DNA of 64,000 nucleotides, taken from Lumbricus rubellus (taxonomy: Eukaryota; Annelida; Clitellata; Crassiclitellata; Lumbricidae). Made by a program: the position numbers and the translations under genes. The DNA is taken from the NCBI GenBank assembly GCA_945859605.1, contig OX243827.1:4058345-4122344 (forward strand), in the 5' to 3' direction. The notes under the pieces are model-generated. The model had not been told where the DNA came from, searched no databases, and saw only the letters and a list, made by a program, of their open reading frames with translations. Position 1 is the first letter of the stretch; each line of letters starts with the position of its first letter. Of this stretch, positions 1 to 12,749 are shown one piece after another.

Positions 1-1117
1 CATGAAAGTTTTCAGCCACCCATGATTTTGCCTGGTCCGTTTCTTAATATTATTTCTTAGTATTCTGTGTGCGCAGAGGCAAAATGTTAAAATTTTATCA
101 TAATATGTAGTTCCACAGTCATCCGTTTTAGGGTAGGCTAGAGCCTAGAGCCCTAGACCCACGAAGCCTTGCAGGCCCTAGGCCTAAGCACATTTATTTT
201 GTCTATTTCCTCGCAGCAAACCTACTTAAAAAGTCCAATACAATATTTTCGTCATTTAGCCAAGGGATTTCCAGTCTTATCGCGAAGTTGAAAATTATAA
301 ACTTACAGGGAGAGTCCAAATGAAAAATTGTTTTTGAACTAACCGCAATGAAGCACATGCTAGGCAAAAGATACAAAAGTTGTATAAGAGTCAGAAAGTA
401 TGTGCGTCTTTTAAACAAACACAGCTGCATCGGAAAAACTGTCAAAAAAATTTTTCATTTTTTTCATTAATTTCAGTTCGAGAATTAATTTTCGTTTTTA
501 TTCTAATTTCAGTTCGGTGGGCTCAATTTCCGTTCTATTTCAGTTTTCGTTCTTAAAATAATTTCAGTTACAGTTATAGTTATACTTAACGGAAATCAAT
601 ATTTTCAGTTCTAATTTCACTTATCGTTAATGAAAATATCACTGCTAGAGAGCATTCAGTGCATCATAGAAAGAGAAGAAATTTATTCAATTTGAATAGT
701 CTGCATTGAAGAATTAAGTGTCATCTTATAAAGAGTTGAATTGCTATATTGCTGTAGTCTTCGCTTCTTGTCTGATTATGTTTCAATATCGTAATGCCTG
801 AAACAAGAACTGTTTGCTTTACCTATTATTTTTTTGGAACTCTCTCTCTCTTCTTGCATCTACCAACTCCACTTTGTCATTGTCCTCTCAATTTATGACT
901 TACCTTTTGAATTGTTTAACCACCATACGCTGATGTTTTTGGTTCGTCATTGGCTGATGACTTGTATATGGATGTTGGCATTCATGATAAACTTGCTACC
1001 TGTAATTGTAATTGGCTCAGTAAAAATTTCTTCCAGAAATCTGTCTCTGAGAGTAACTGTTAAAAGATCTAGGCATGAGATATTGTCTAATCTAATCTCT
1101 ATACATTGTTCTTAAAG
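1..1117. other. intron / upstream sequence of PDIA3, no gene seen
   Basis: No coding exon is recognisable here. The stretch is AT-rich, with a degenerate run of 'ttcagtt'-like words around 470-640. The next exon opens in the middle of a PDI b' domain, so this is most likely intron; the earlier exons of the gene lie outside the window. Confidence 0.5.
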
Positions 1118-4100
1118 GGTGATCAAGGTTGCGAAGAAGTTCGCTGATGCCGGCAAGAACGTGCATTTCGCCGTGTCCAGTGCTACTGATCTGAGCCACG
1201 AATTGACTGAGTTTGCTCTCACCTTCACTCCTGATAAGCCAGTCGTCGCTGCAAGAGACGCCGCTGATCAGAAATTCGTTATGTCGGAAGAATTCAGGTG
1301 AATCATCGTCGTTGGTTTGTTGCAGTTTAATTATAACAAAAAACCATTAACGTCGCCCTCCTCCTTCATCCAGGCTTAGGACTGGCGCTCGCTGTCAGAG
1401 TACAAACAGTGGCAGAGTTGTAAGCCATAGTTTAATAGTCAATAGGTTATGAACCCTCTGGTGCTGCAAACCCAGAGGTTGGAAGTTCAGATTGTCTCTA
1501 AGAAAGATATTCAAAGAGTTCTTTTGTGCTGCTTGGTAAACTTGACTATAAAAAGTCTAAAGGGATTGGTTTATGTTGCTGGTTGTCTTCTGCTTCATTG
1601 GGTCGTGTTATTCTAGGAGTTGGATTTCTTTTATTACTGGTTACAGTGGTTAGTTCATTTCTCCAGTTGTGAATGTTCAACGTTTGATTAGAGTTTTGTT
1701 TTTTGATGGGCAGTGTGGATAATTTGGAGAGCTTTGCCAATGCTCTGTTGGATGGAAACCTTAAGCCTTATCTGAAGTCAGAACCCGTGCCTGAATCAAA
1801 TGACGAAGGAGTCAAGGTACTTAGAACATAATTATACTAATATATATATATATATATGCTAAGTCTTATTGTTTAGAATTGGTGTCATTACTTATTGCTA
1901 TTGCAGTAATTGATGTTGATTTTACATGTTGTTATTAATTTAAGTATGATTTTTTAATTGATATAGAATTTAGAAAAAACTTTAATTTTTAGGTTTTGTA
2001 TTAATGTTCTCATTGTTATTAATGTACGAAAACCACGTAGGTTATTATTTTGTAATATTTATGAGAATTCTTTTTCAGTTGCAACAACGGAGATCATTTT
2101 CAATTTGCTTTCACCAATGCCCCTTGTACTTGTTAATGTGTTTGACTATATAGTAAGATTGACTTGACTAGTGACTACTGCAGTGCTTTTCTGTGGTTTT
2201 GCTGACCTTCCTTCAGATCTCCATGTATTCTTTTAGCTTGAGACTTTTCTTGCATCTATTAAATGCATCTGAAAACTAAATCTTTATTGTTGGACTGGAA
2301 GTAGGATTGCCTCTGAGGAGGTACATTGGGGCACCACAGAAGTGCTATGAATGAGCGTAATACTAGATTTTGTAATCCAGTGTTGATATTGTTAATGTTT
2401 TAGCTTGTTATCTGTGTAGTGCCTTCTAAAAACTCTAAAAGACCAAAGACATGACTAACGTGAAAGGAAGATTAGCAACAGCTAATTCCTGAAGTGCAGA
2501 ATACTATTAAACAAGTTTATGAACTACGACTATTACTAAGAGCCTTGTTATCGTAGAAGATGTAAACTTAGTGTTTTCAAACAAGTTGTCACATTGTTGT
2601 GATTTATGTGATGTCATCTTGTGTTTGTTTTGTGAGGTCATCATGTTACAATGTTATGATTTAAGTGATGTCATTTTGTGTGTGTTTGTGCAGGTCATCG
2701 TCGGTACTACATTCAATGAAATCGTCAATGATGACACGAAAGATGTTCTCATTGAGTTCTACGCTCCATGGTGCGGCCACTGCAAGAGTCTCGCTCCAAA
2801 GTACGAAGAACTGGCGCAGAAGGTCAGAACAACCTTTGACCTTCCTTCAGACTTTCATTGGTCTGCCTGTTGATTGATTCATTAAATGATTCTTTATGGC
2901 GATTTATGTAGCACCTCTTCAGGATCACTAATCAGAAGCACTCCAGACTCCAGTGCGCCGAAAAAGAACAGTTTTGGAAAGTGTAAGAGTAGACCTTGTG
3001 AGACATATGCAGAGCGAAGGATAGTTTGTTTCAAAGCAAGTGGCCAACCAATGAGAGGGCACGATTCTGCTTGGTAGCTGTACGGATAGAAATGGACGAT
3101 GATATGTATTTATGTTTGTGTTTTTGTTAATATTGTAATTAGTACTTTCTGTAGTGCTGGTGTTTAATGCACTAGCATGAACTGATCGCATACCAAACCA
3201 AGCTGTAGCGGGTCAATATTATGTCCAGAGCATCAATCTATAAGACAGAGACAGCTGATGGGTGATAGACAACTTGAAATCTTGAGATTAGGTTTTAAGT
3301 TGAAACATATGTATGATGTATTTAACTAGTAGGCAAAACTAGGCATGTATCAAAGAACTTGATGGTGAACAATTTCATAAGGATACATGTATTTGAATGT
3401 TTGTTGATGTAATTTTTAGAATAATTTGTTTTGAGGTTCTAATGAAGTCTTAGAACTTAGTCTTTTTTTAACAGCTGAATTATGCGCTCGTCATCTGTTG
3501 ATGAAGAAACCAACCAGTAGACAAAAGACAAGAGATGGCAAAATTATACATATTATTTGCTTTATCTTTATTCAGTTGAAAGATGACCAAGATATTGTGA
3601 TTGCCAAGATGGATGCCACGGCCAATGACGTTCCAAAGCCATACGAAGTGCGAGGGTAAGAACCGATTTGTCTTTCACTTCATCAATGTTTTGTGTTTTA
3701 GCCACAACTGCCACCAAGCGCACTGGCAAGCATTTAGCTTACTCGCTAATGGATAGAATGAACAGTCTTTATGGACTTGCCCTTTGCATTGGAGACACTG
3801 TATTGTCAGAAACAGCATGTACTGAATGGTATATGTTTTGGGTCTCTGCCTTTTCGCGTGCTGGTCTATATTTATGCACTTTCAGCAGCATTGAAGGGCT
3901 TTTATTTGTTTCTGATGTTATTTTGATTACAATTTTGAAGTCGTGTTTTTATGGCTACCCATTCTTGCCTTTGAGGTAGCTTAAGTGACAAAATATGAAT
4001 ATTGGATCTGATTAAGATAAAGAAAATCTGATAAGTTTGGAAACCTAGAAGTTAGTTGTATTGATTAAATCTTAACAGCAACATTTAGAGCTGAGCGACT

Positions 4101-4925
4101 TTTAACGTCTCTTTGGCATCAAGCGCTTCTTTACTAAAGTTGTGTGTGTTGAGATGGTATTGAAAACTTTGTTGTTTAAAAATGAACTTTTTCTTTTCAG
4201 GTTCCCAACATTATACTTTTCACCAAAGGGCTCGAAGAGCAATCCTAAAAAATATGAGGTAAAGAAGAGTTTCTCATTTTCTTACATTAGTTGACTTACA
4301 GTCTAATTTCACTGGATGAGAATGTATAAACACCCATTTCCTTACAGACAATTATTTACACATTTATAAATTCTGTGCTTCGTAGTTTACAAAGGTAACC
4401 GCCCTGTTCTCTGCGTTATGTAGGCCTGGTCTTTGGGAATGTTCTCTAGTAAATCAAGTCTCTCAACATGTTATATATATCTTACAATGCAAGCAATCGT
4501 TGAGTAGGGCTCTGTTAAAGGTTCATTAGTTCATTGTCTGATTGTGTTTGTTTTATGATAACCCCTAATATTTGTCTTGTTGGTTTTTTATTTTACGCTA
4601 TTTATAATGAATCGAACATCATCATGATTGCGAACTAGGCAAGTTCTAGCTGTTTCTGCAGCCACTCTCATATCTCTTTAAACTAATAATTGCTTGTGTA
4701 TTTGATGAGATAACATATTATCTGCACGTGCGTTGTGATTTAAATATCAATGAAGCGTTTTGATTTGTATTGAGATGAATTGTTGTTGTGTTGTGAACAC
4801 AATAGGGTGGACGAGAAGTAGATGACTTCATCAAATACCTCGCCCGCGAGGCTTCCACTCCGCTCACCAATTATAGTCGCGATGGCAAGAAGATCAAGAC
4901 GAAGAAGGGCAAGGTTGAATTGTAA
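1118..4925 (+). CDS. PDIA3: Protein disulfide-isomerase A3 (ERp57), C-terminal half, six exons
   Basis: ER-lumen thiol oxidoreductase that helps glycoproteins fold with calnexin and calreticulin. Exons read 1118-1297, 1714-1816, 2694-2822, 3576-3655, 4201-4258 and 4806-4925, all with GT-AG borders and matching phases. About 223 residues are present: the end of the b' domain ([15 protein letters not shown]), the linker ([15 protein letters not shown]) and the complete a' thioredoxin domain with active site WCGHCK, followed by [11 protein letters not shown] and GFPTLYFSP, which are hallmarks of ERp57 rather than PDIA4 or P4HB. The C-terminus is lysine-rich and ends KVEL, an apparent KDEL-type retrieval signal in place of the vertebrate QEDL. 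The N-terminal a and b domains lie upstream of the window. An AATAAA lies at 5293-5298. The family call is very secure. Confidence 0.95.
2893..2945 (-). repeat. LINE/SINE 3'-tail fragment in a PDIA3 intron
   Basis: On the minus strand this matches, with divergence, the 3' tail of the LINE at 50936-51630 (agcgcttctgagtag ... cttgaagaggcgctatata). It is a very short, old, 5'-truncated copy. Confidence 0.55.
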
Positions 4926-7844
4926 CGGAGTAGATGACTTGTGTCAACCAGCATGTAGACATGTCTAGAGAAGAAAGGAGGAGAGAGAGAAGTCTTCTCT
5001 AGAAACTCTGTCAATAACTTCCCTTTGCGACGTCGTCATCTCGATTGTAACATTGAATATGTGGGACATTTGTACAGTTGAAAGTGTTCTGGAGACTTGT
5101 TAATCGCCAACATTTATTTGTCTGCACTGATTGTTAATGTCAGCGCAACTGCTTTTTAAATGACCAGTTCATTCGTTTTCTCTTCAATGTGCTTTAGCAA
5201 GTCTCCATAACATGGCTGAAGCATTCTCATTTGTTTCTGTGCGATTTAATCTTTATGTTTGTCAAAAAATAATCTGATTTCTGCTGCTTTTAAATAAATC
5301 GCTGATGATAGGAATTTCTGAATAGCAGTTTTGAAGCATGTTGTTAAGCTACTTGGTGTGTGTGTCAATGAAGAAATGCAATGTCACATCTACTTGTATG
5401 AGATTTATGCATCTCTGATTCTGATTAGTAAGGATATGTGTATGTGGGTGGTTCTGCAATTGGCCTTTAGGATCTGAACAAACTTGAATGTGAATTGTAA
5501 CCTGTTGGGATCACTGCTGCTGCTGCCATTTTCTGAAATTCCCGTTGAAGTTGGTTTCTACCACCAGTGTGGTCTTTTCTGTCCGTTACTTCAATGAATT
5601 CATGAATAGCATAAACTGTCTGTGGTCATCTGTTCGTTACTTAAACTCTGGTTCTGCGTTTTCTTGATTATTGCCAGAATTGTTGGGTGGTTGACTTGTC
5701 TTGGTCTGATCTCAAGCCAAATCTGCACTTACTGTACACTCTTCACTTCAAAAGAAACATGTTTTCACAAAGCTTTCACTTGTTTTGATCATCCTAATTG
5801 ACCATAATATACTGTATCAACCTCATAGAAGACCCGAGCACTTCGGAAAGCTCTGCATGTGCTCTTGGAATGTGCTCAGGTAAACTGTGCATGCTTCATT
5901 GACTTTTCTTTCTTCGGTTCTGTGTTGTCAGATTCTGTCCGTCAGTAGTTAAAATATTGACTTCAAACCGTGGTTTTAATTAAGAACATAAGTATGAATT
6001 CAAGTTGTCTTTCGGCAATTCAAAGTGCAAATTTGAATTGAAATGAAAACGTTGTCACTTTGCTCTGTTTGCTACTAGGTAATTCTGTCAACTACATTGC
6101 CTCACTCACCGAATTGTTTTTGACGCTCTCTGTTTGGCATGACGACGATGGATATTAAGTGCAACTCTGGTTGCTTGGCTGCATTTTGACGTCTTCTTGT
6201 AAACCGTCTTTCGTTTGTTGTTCATTAAGAATTAAGAGACTAGACATATTATGCTGTATGTGCTGGTTAATGCAAAGACTTCAATAGAATTCTGTTATGT
6301 GCTGGAAGTTATTGCAGAGATTATTATGTCGATCTGTAATGATCTGCGTGAAGCGAGGTCAACTGTGTGACAGACGAGTGAATCACAAAAGTCGGCTTTT
6401 CATATTTTTAGTTTCTGTTGGTCATATTTAGTTAAGTCATTCTAATTTCAGTTTCTGGAATCAGTGGCATTTTAGTTTCTCAAAAGCTAAGAAACATTTT
6501 CTGATTGGTTTGTGACTGAAACTTATTTTTTGTTGAGCTGTTTGTTTGTCAAAGCATTCTTCAAAGTAAATAAACTGAAAAGCTATGCTCTAACTTGTGT
6601 TTACCAATTGTGGCTTATGAGAATATGGATTGTGCGTCTTAATAGTGTCTGAAAAACGCTCAGCATAGATGTGTGTTTAAGCACTCTTAGCACAGGCTTA
6701 GGGCATGTTTGGGGTGCATAACAAAAGTGCTGTTGAAACCTAAATGCATTAAAAGAGTTTGTTCTTATTAGCAGAAATTCATGCTTTTTTAATTCATGTA
6801 GTTGTGTATGGCTACATGTTTTTAACTCAATGGGTCTTGAGACTCGTGACTTTTTCCCTGTATTGCGAACCAGGTTTCATGAAAAGATGCAGCCACTTGT
6901 CACTTGAACCTCCCTTTCAATGACAGCAGCGACAGAGCCTGACCGCTGTCTCCTCGGTTTGACATCCCAGATTTTGACCTGGAACGAAAAGGACGGCTCT
7001 GGCTACTGCAGACTTGATTTGGCATAGCACCGGTGAATAAGCTGGTCTCTCTGAAACCCTGACATGGCTTTTGTGGGTGCTGAGAAATTTTCGGAGTATT
7101 ACATTGCATGATTGGGCAATACCTACTGATCTGCTTAATTTTCTGATGTAAGTGCAACCTGGGGAGTTGGGTAGACCTAGATGTAAAAATGGCCAATGAC
7201 TCTCTTGTAATCGTAATCTTCAAACTAATGTGCCACTTAAAAGCAGGACATCAGCTTGTTCACTACTCACTATAGAATGGGAAGTAAAGAAATGGGCCAA
7301 TTCACACTCGGCCAAAATCATATTAAACCATGTGCCAAATAAAAACTCTAGTGACTCTAAGGCTCTCTCGCAAACCACTTAGCAGTGTTTTCAATATTTT
7401 AGAAGGCTGTGACTCGACAGATCTCTTGGTTTATTTGATGGCATGGTTTCTGCAGCTGTTCACTATAGTTATCTAGTCAAACCAATATGGTCTTATGAAT
7501 AGATGAATCTCGATATCTTGTGTTCCACCTCAATTAAGACAGTCATATAATAAGCACAAGTCCTGAAGTTCCTGGTCCTACTTCTCTTATTTGGATCTGA
7601 TGGCTAGAATAGTAAGTAACAGTCTAACAGACTTAAAGAATAACTTAATAATATATAGAAGTCGATACAAAAAATTAAAAAAACAGGGCTTAGAGGCAAA
7701 GGTCTTTGCTTCTGAGCCCTCGAAAAGACCCGCGCAACCATAGATAATGATTAAACATTATTTATCACTATTCTATGGTGAATCGAAGTAACTGAAATGG
7801 GACAATTTGGCTGCTGATTGAATGAGAAAAAATAGTAGAAGCCG
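4926..7844. other. 3' UTR and intergenic region
   Basis: Holds the PDIA3 3' UTR with an AATAAA at 5293-5298 and further TAAATAAA words near 6567. No open frame with family signatures was found; the 107-codon minus frame at 6900-7223 looks random. Confidence 0.5.
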
Positions 7845-10800
7845 ATGCAAACGCGTGCAACAACAGAATTTTTATTTACACAACATATAGTTAGCATTCT
7901 AATAGAAATAGACAATATAATGTCTAATATTCAGCTGTCGTTACCGGACGGTTACACATATCTATATGAGGATGGTGTACGCGAAGGAAGGCTGAAAGTA
8001 CGGATAGCTGAAGTTCGCGACGAAGTCAGTGCCAGGGTTAGTAAACACAACAATATTATTATTGTTATTGGTCAATGTAAATACATGCATACTCGTTCTA
8101 TGGCGACGGTATGGCCTCGACCCCACTCATTCATAGTGAAATTATTATTGTTGTCTTCTAGTATGACTTTGTTGCAAGGCAGTTGCAGAGAAATTGGCGT
8201 TTCGTAGAGTTGTGTAAACTCGGTTTGTTGTAGCTAACCCAAACCTTGATCTTAATGCAAACTGCAGCTGATTATATCTCATATGAGGCCATCCATAAAG
8301 TACGTCACGCTGCATGGAGGGGAGGTGGGTGTAAGAAAGTGTGACAGGGGGAGGGGTCAGTCCATGTGTGACGTCACACATTTATTTTTTTAAATGATGT
8401 GTATTATATAATTGTCTAGTCTAATTTTTGCAATTTTTTTTCAAATTCATTCTACATTGAGTTACTGCTTCAATGAATAACTGTGACAACTGTTGACAAT
8501 TAACTATTCTACTATTAAAGTAATTTTAATAACGTGATAGTTCTTTTAAGTGGAAATTTTACAGTTTAATCGTGAAGTGTGTTTTAGATAAAATTTGAAT
8601 GAGGTGTTAATTTTTTTTAAATTGTTCGAAGTGTGTTGTACTTTAGGGGGGTCCAAGATTTGTGTGACGTACTTTAGGGGGGGTCCGAGATTTGTGACAG
8701 GGGGAAGGGGGTTAAAAATGGTCAAAAATAGCGTGACGTACTTTATGGACGGCCCCTATGCAGGGCTGAAAGTGGTTTGGAAAAGTTGTCAGGTCTCACT
8801 TTGGCGGATGAGCTCGCCTTTGGCCCATAAATTTTTCTGACGACGATTTTCCTATAGTCATTTGCCCAAGATTACCAAAAAATCCTACCATTTTTACCTA
8901 CTTTTGGCACCTGACGGCCTGTTTTGCGACCCGGCTACGACCCGGCAACAGCAGGTCTCGAAAATCGATGCCGGGTCTCAGACCCTGATGGACCCGGCTC
9001 ACTTTCAGCTCATATGGTATCTCTGACTAGTAGAGATTAATTTTGAGCAATGCAAGTCGGCACATCAATTTTTCAAGTAGGTAAGCACTTGTTGAGTAAT
9101 GACATGATAAGAGATCGTTTGCAAGAAAGTTATTCTTAAAAGATAATTATCGCCCAGGTGTGCGCTGTGCATATGTACATTTAAGAATATTTTTGGAAAT
9201 CTTTTTGCCAGCGAAATGTGTTCTGCCAGACAAACGCTCTGAACAAATCAAACTGAACTAACTTCAGTTCCTTTCTATTGTCTGTGATATATTTGGTAAA
9301 ACCAATTAGATGACTTGGTCGAATAGAATTTTATGTTATTGCGTAAGACTACAACGGCTTATTTGATTGAAGGCATGGCTGAAGGATCTGGAAGCGATCA
9401 GCAACGTGACATGGAGAGTGAGTAAGACGTATCCTCACTGTGGACGTGTCAATCTCTTCCAACTCGATTTAAGATGCCAGCATAAGACCGACTCTCGAGC
9501 TCAACACACAAAGCGTCCACACAAGCACACTGGTTGCCCTGCTTCGCTGAACATTGTGGTTAAGAGGTCAGATGATAAGAGCAACGTTTGTGGATTTGTT
9601 AAGATTTCAATTGGGTTCACATGTTTTTATTTTCATAAATTTCCTCCTGATGAATGATTGCTGTTGCCACTAGTGCCGAATTATTAGTGTGAACAGCATA
9701 ATCAATATTATAATGATTTTACTAATGATGAGTGAAATTTTTTTTTTATTCCTTCAGAAGAGAGAAAACTATGTTGATAATTATCATCAGTGTTGTTGTT
9801 GTTAGCATCATTATAGATTACATGTATATGTGAAACTACAGTCATGTAGATCTTTCTTCAATCAGGCTCATAGCTTCGTCCCATTTTTTCTTCACTGGTT
9901 CTTTCCACTGGAAATAGCCTACCATTGAATAAGTGAACTATTTTGTCATGGGATGCTCAAGAAAAGATTTAAAGCCATCTGAAGATGCACCTCTTTAGAT
10001 CTGTTAAATATTTCACATATTTTGTGGTCTTGACAGGCTCTTTTCAATATACACAACACATCAAACAGTAAAGTCACATCCAATATTTTAGGCTCACACA
10101 AAAATTCTAATCAGCACTGAAGAAGCCACTCTAATAAGGATAAGCTGCATGAAAAATTCTGATTCAGGGTTTTGCGAAAGTGACTTTTTGTTTTAACATT
10201 TGCTTTGTTAAGTATGGATGTATTGTGTTCAGAAATATAATTGAACCTGGCTGCCACTTATGTTAATTTTATTTTTAAAAGATGACAAGTGTTGAATGGT
10301 TTCAAAACAGTATTAAATGTTATGTTTGTTCTCTGTAGGATTGTGAGATACTCCAGAAGTCAGAATGCATCCACGAACAGCACCTACCCGACCACTGTCG
10401 TGATGGATGAATGTCACAATCATTCCATCAATGACGCTGATATACTCAAGTTTCGTGACATGGGAACGAACGCAAAGCAGACGTTGTTGGATCTCTTCCA
10501 CCGCGGTCACACTGCGTCATCAGCGTTGCATTGTCTGAAAACTGACTTGCTGCTCGAACATGGTGACGAATACGTTCGTGTGGCTGCTGACAGTCACTTT
10601 CTGCCGTCTGCTAGCCGAGTCGAGAAGTTGTACCATAAGTTCAGAAAAGAGTCTGGCGGTGGTGACGACGTCTTATCTGATGTAAACAGGTTGATAGAAG
10701 ACTATTGTGACAAGGACAATGGTGGCACAGCGAAGTTTGGACTTGTCGATGACCAATGTTTTGCTGTCATCTGTTCACCGCTGATGAGTCGAACTCATCG

Positions 10801-12229
10801 TAAACTCGTGCATTCAAGTGAAGTCGTCATGGTTGATGCTGCAGGCGGTGTACGTAAACAAACACCGAGAGTATTTGTTTTCGCCTGTTCCACTGCCGCT
10901 GGCTGCATTCCGCTTGGAGTTATCGTCAGCAGTAGTGAACGGCAAGATGTGATTGAGGCGGCTGTTGCTTGCCTTAAGACGTGCTTTCCTGAAGATGGTT
11001 TCTATGGCAACGGCTTTCCAAAGGTATTTCTGACAACGAACAATCTGAAAGAACAGCGAGTGCTAGAGAATCAGTTTCCTGGATCAGTTGTGTTGTTGTG
11101 TGAGTTTCATGTTTTGAAGACAGTTTGGTTGTGGCTCGTGGATGGCAATAACGACATTTCAGATGAAAACGATCGTCAGATGCTCTACTCGCTGTTCAAG
11201 ACAATGGTTTATGCTGCTGACGTTGAGACAATTGAATCCTTGCATGGCAGCATTGTAACGTCACCTGTTTATGGAAAGTATCCTAAACTCTGGCCTTACC
11301 TTGCGTCGATGTGGGATCTTCGAACTGATTGGGCGCACTGCTATCGCCAGAATCTGCCATCGCATCGAGGCACCACGTCCAGTTACATGGACATCGTTTT
11401 TCGCACGGTCAACGACAACATCTTTAATAAAGCACGACTGTTCAACATGCAACAGCTCGTTGATTTCATTCTGACGCGTTATGAAGCGTATACAGTGCGA
11501 CGTCTGTTTGACTTTTGCCATGGCCGCTATACGAACAGTTATCTCAAACACATGTCACCAGATCCGCCTGGAAGTTTATCGGATGAAGTCAGTGAACTGT
11601 TGGTAGAGGTCGGCAGGTTCCAAGTACGGAGTAAGAATCCTACTTCGACTGATGAGCTGAACACTGTTGACATTGTGCGTGGATTCTGCAGTTGCGCTGT
11701 TGGAAATATTGCTGGTAAGCTGTGCAGACATGTCACTGCAGTGTTGCTGCACGTTGACATGCGCCTTGGCTCAGCATACAACGTTGTTAGTGTTGACTTT
11801 AAAAGCCAACTGTTTGAGGTTGCACATGCCTCAGTGCTTCAAACAACGTTGCTTGCAGATTTGAACGGTGATCGCCCATCGCAATCGACCTCTCCAACGC
11901 TGACGCTGCCTTCTCCATCGTCATCTGTCACTCGTGCAAGTCTCACAGTCCAACCATCACAGTCTGCAGCCGATGTAAATCCTCACATCCCACTTCAGTT
12001 GACTGTTGAAGAGCGAGGTCGATTGCAGCAGATCTTCGACCGATTGATTGCTGGTGTCGTCTCAAATCCAACGGTTTTTGGTCCAGCTGTACGAAAAATG
12101 TTGGAAAACATTGATCGCTATTGTGCAACAGAAACAGATTTCGTCAATGCTATAAGTAATTTGGGTGAAGCTCACCACTCTTTCAGCGCCAAAAAGAAAC
12201 TTAGGCTATCTACCTTTCTGTCATCTTAA
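7845..12229 (+). CDS. MULE-type transposase-derived protein with SWIM zinc finger
   Basis: Three exons join in phase: 7845 (or the in-frame ATG at 7920) to 8036, 9373-9566 and 10339-12229, giving about 758 residues. The N-terminal part has a WLKDLEAISNVTWRV segment followed by a cysteine/histidine-rich region (RCQHKTDSR ... KHTGCPASL) of FAR1/FLYWCH-like character. The long third exon holds an RNase-H-like transposase core: VVMVDAAGG for the first acid, then LLCEFHVLK as the C(2)H motif, then a SWIM finger FCSCAVGNIAGKLCRH (CxC-x9-CxH) near residue 490 of that exon's frame. As I recall the family, the second acid is usually in a TDD motif and the third in NYxE; here they read TTNN and SYMD, so the nuclease is probably dead. 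The C-terminus is serine/proline-rich. An AATAAA lies at 12304-12309. It may be a domesticated host gene or an aging transposon copy. Confidence 0.75.
8284..8758. mobile_element. MITE, copy 1 (ends GGCCATCCATAAAGTACG)
   Basis: Terminal inverted repeats read ggccatccataaagtacgtc on the left and gacgtactttatggacggcc on the right. The G-rich flanks and AT-rich core match the copy at 13021-13533 along its length. It lies in the first intron of the MULE/SWIM gene and encodes no protein. The superfamily is uncertain. Confidence 0.8.
8761..9012. mobile_element. hAT-like MITE, copy 1 (CAGGGCTGAAAGTG end)
   Basis: About 250 bp, highly similar to 37831-38082. The left end is cagggctgaaagtg; the right end has decayed to cactttcagctc. 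It abuts the preceding MITE directly, so the two insertions are adjacent or nested. Confidence 0.75.
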
Positions 12230-12749
12230 CATCTACCGCATAGATCTCAGACAACTAACTACATGTTGACAAGTTCACCATTTCACAATTTATCTTGAAG
12301 ACAAATAAAGTTGTTTAAAGTTGTTCAACTTTAGCTGATTTTTTACTCTGTATTTAGTACCAGAAAATAATTGTAATAATAGAGCCATTTGCTGCACACA
12401 ACTGTATCAAAAAGAGCAATCCTCCCCGTGGCACTCCTACTTTACAACCTCTCAAGAAGATTTTGGCATCATCATTTATTATCATTGGATTATTAGGAGC
12501 ATTTATATAGCGCCCGTTCAAGGCTAACTATATGACAAGCGGCAATGCTTTTCTGGTCACCCTTAGCGCACTCCAGCGTTGTTGAGTGTGAAACCCGTCG
12601 AGCTGCTTGTCTCACATTTCGATCTTGACTTTCAGCTGATTCTGTCAGGGGCCATCCATATATTACGTAAGCAAAAATCGTATTTTCGACCCCCACATAT
12701 TTTGCTGACCATTTCTATGCGTAGGCTACATAAAAATAAGCTCTACCTC
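12230..12749. other. 3' flank of the MULE/SWIM gene with repeat scraps
   Basis: Holds the AATAAA at 12304-12309, a LINE/SINE tail fragment (minus, near 12505-12545) and a degenerate MITE end (ggggccatccatatattacg) near 12650. No gene was seen. Confidence 0.5.

Noticed and set aside
1440..1505. tRNA-like segment in a PDIA3 intron
   Set aside because: Some resemblance to a SINE head and B box, but no cloverleaf and no second copy in the window.
10313..11551. Minus-strand frames of 60-100 codons
   Set aside because: Shadows of the MULE/SWIM coding exon.
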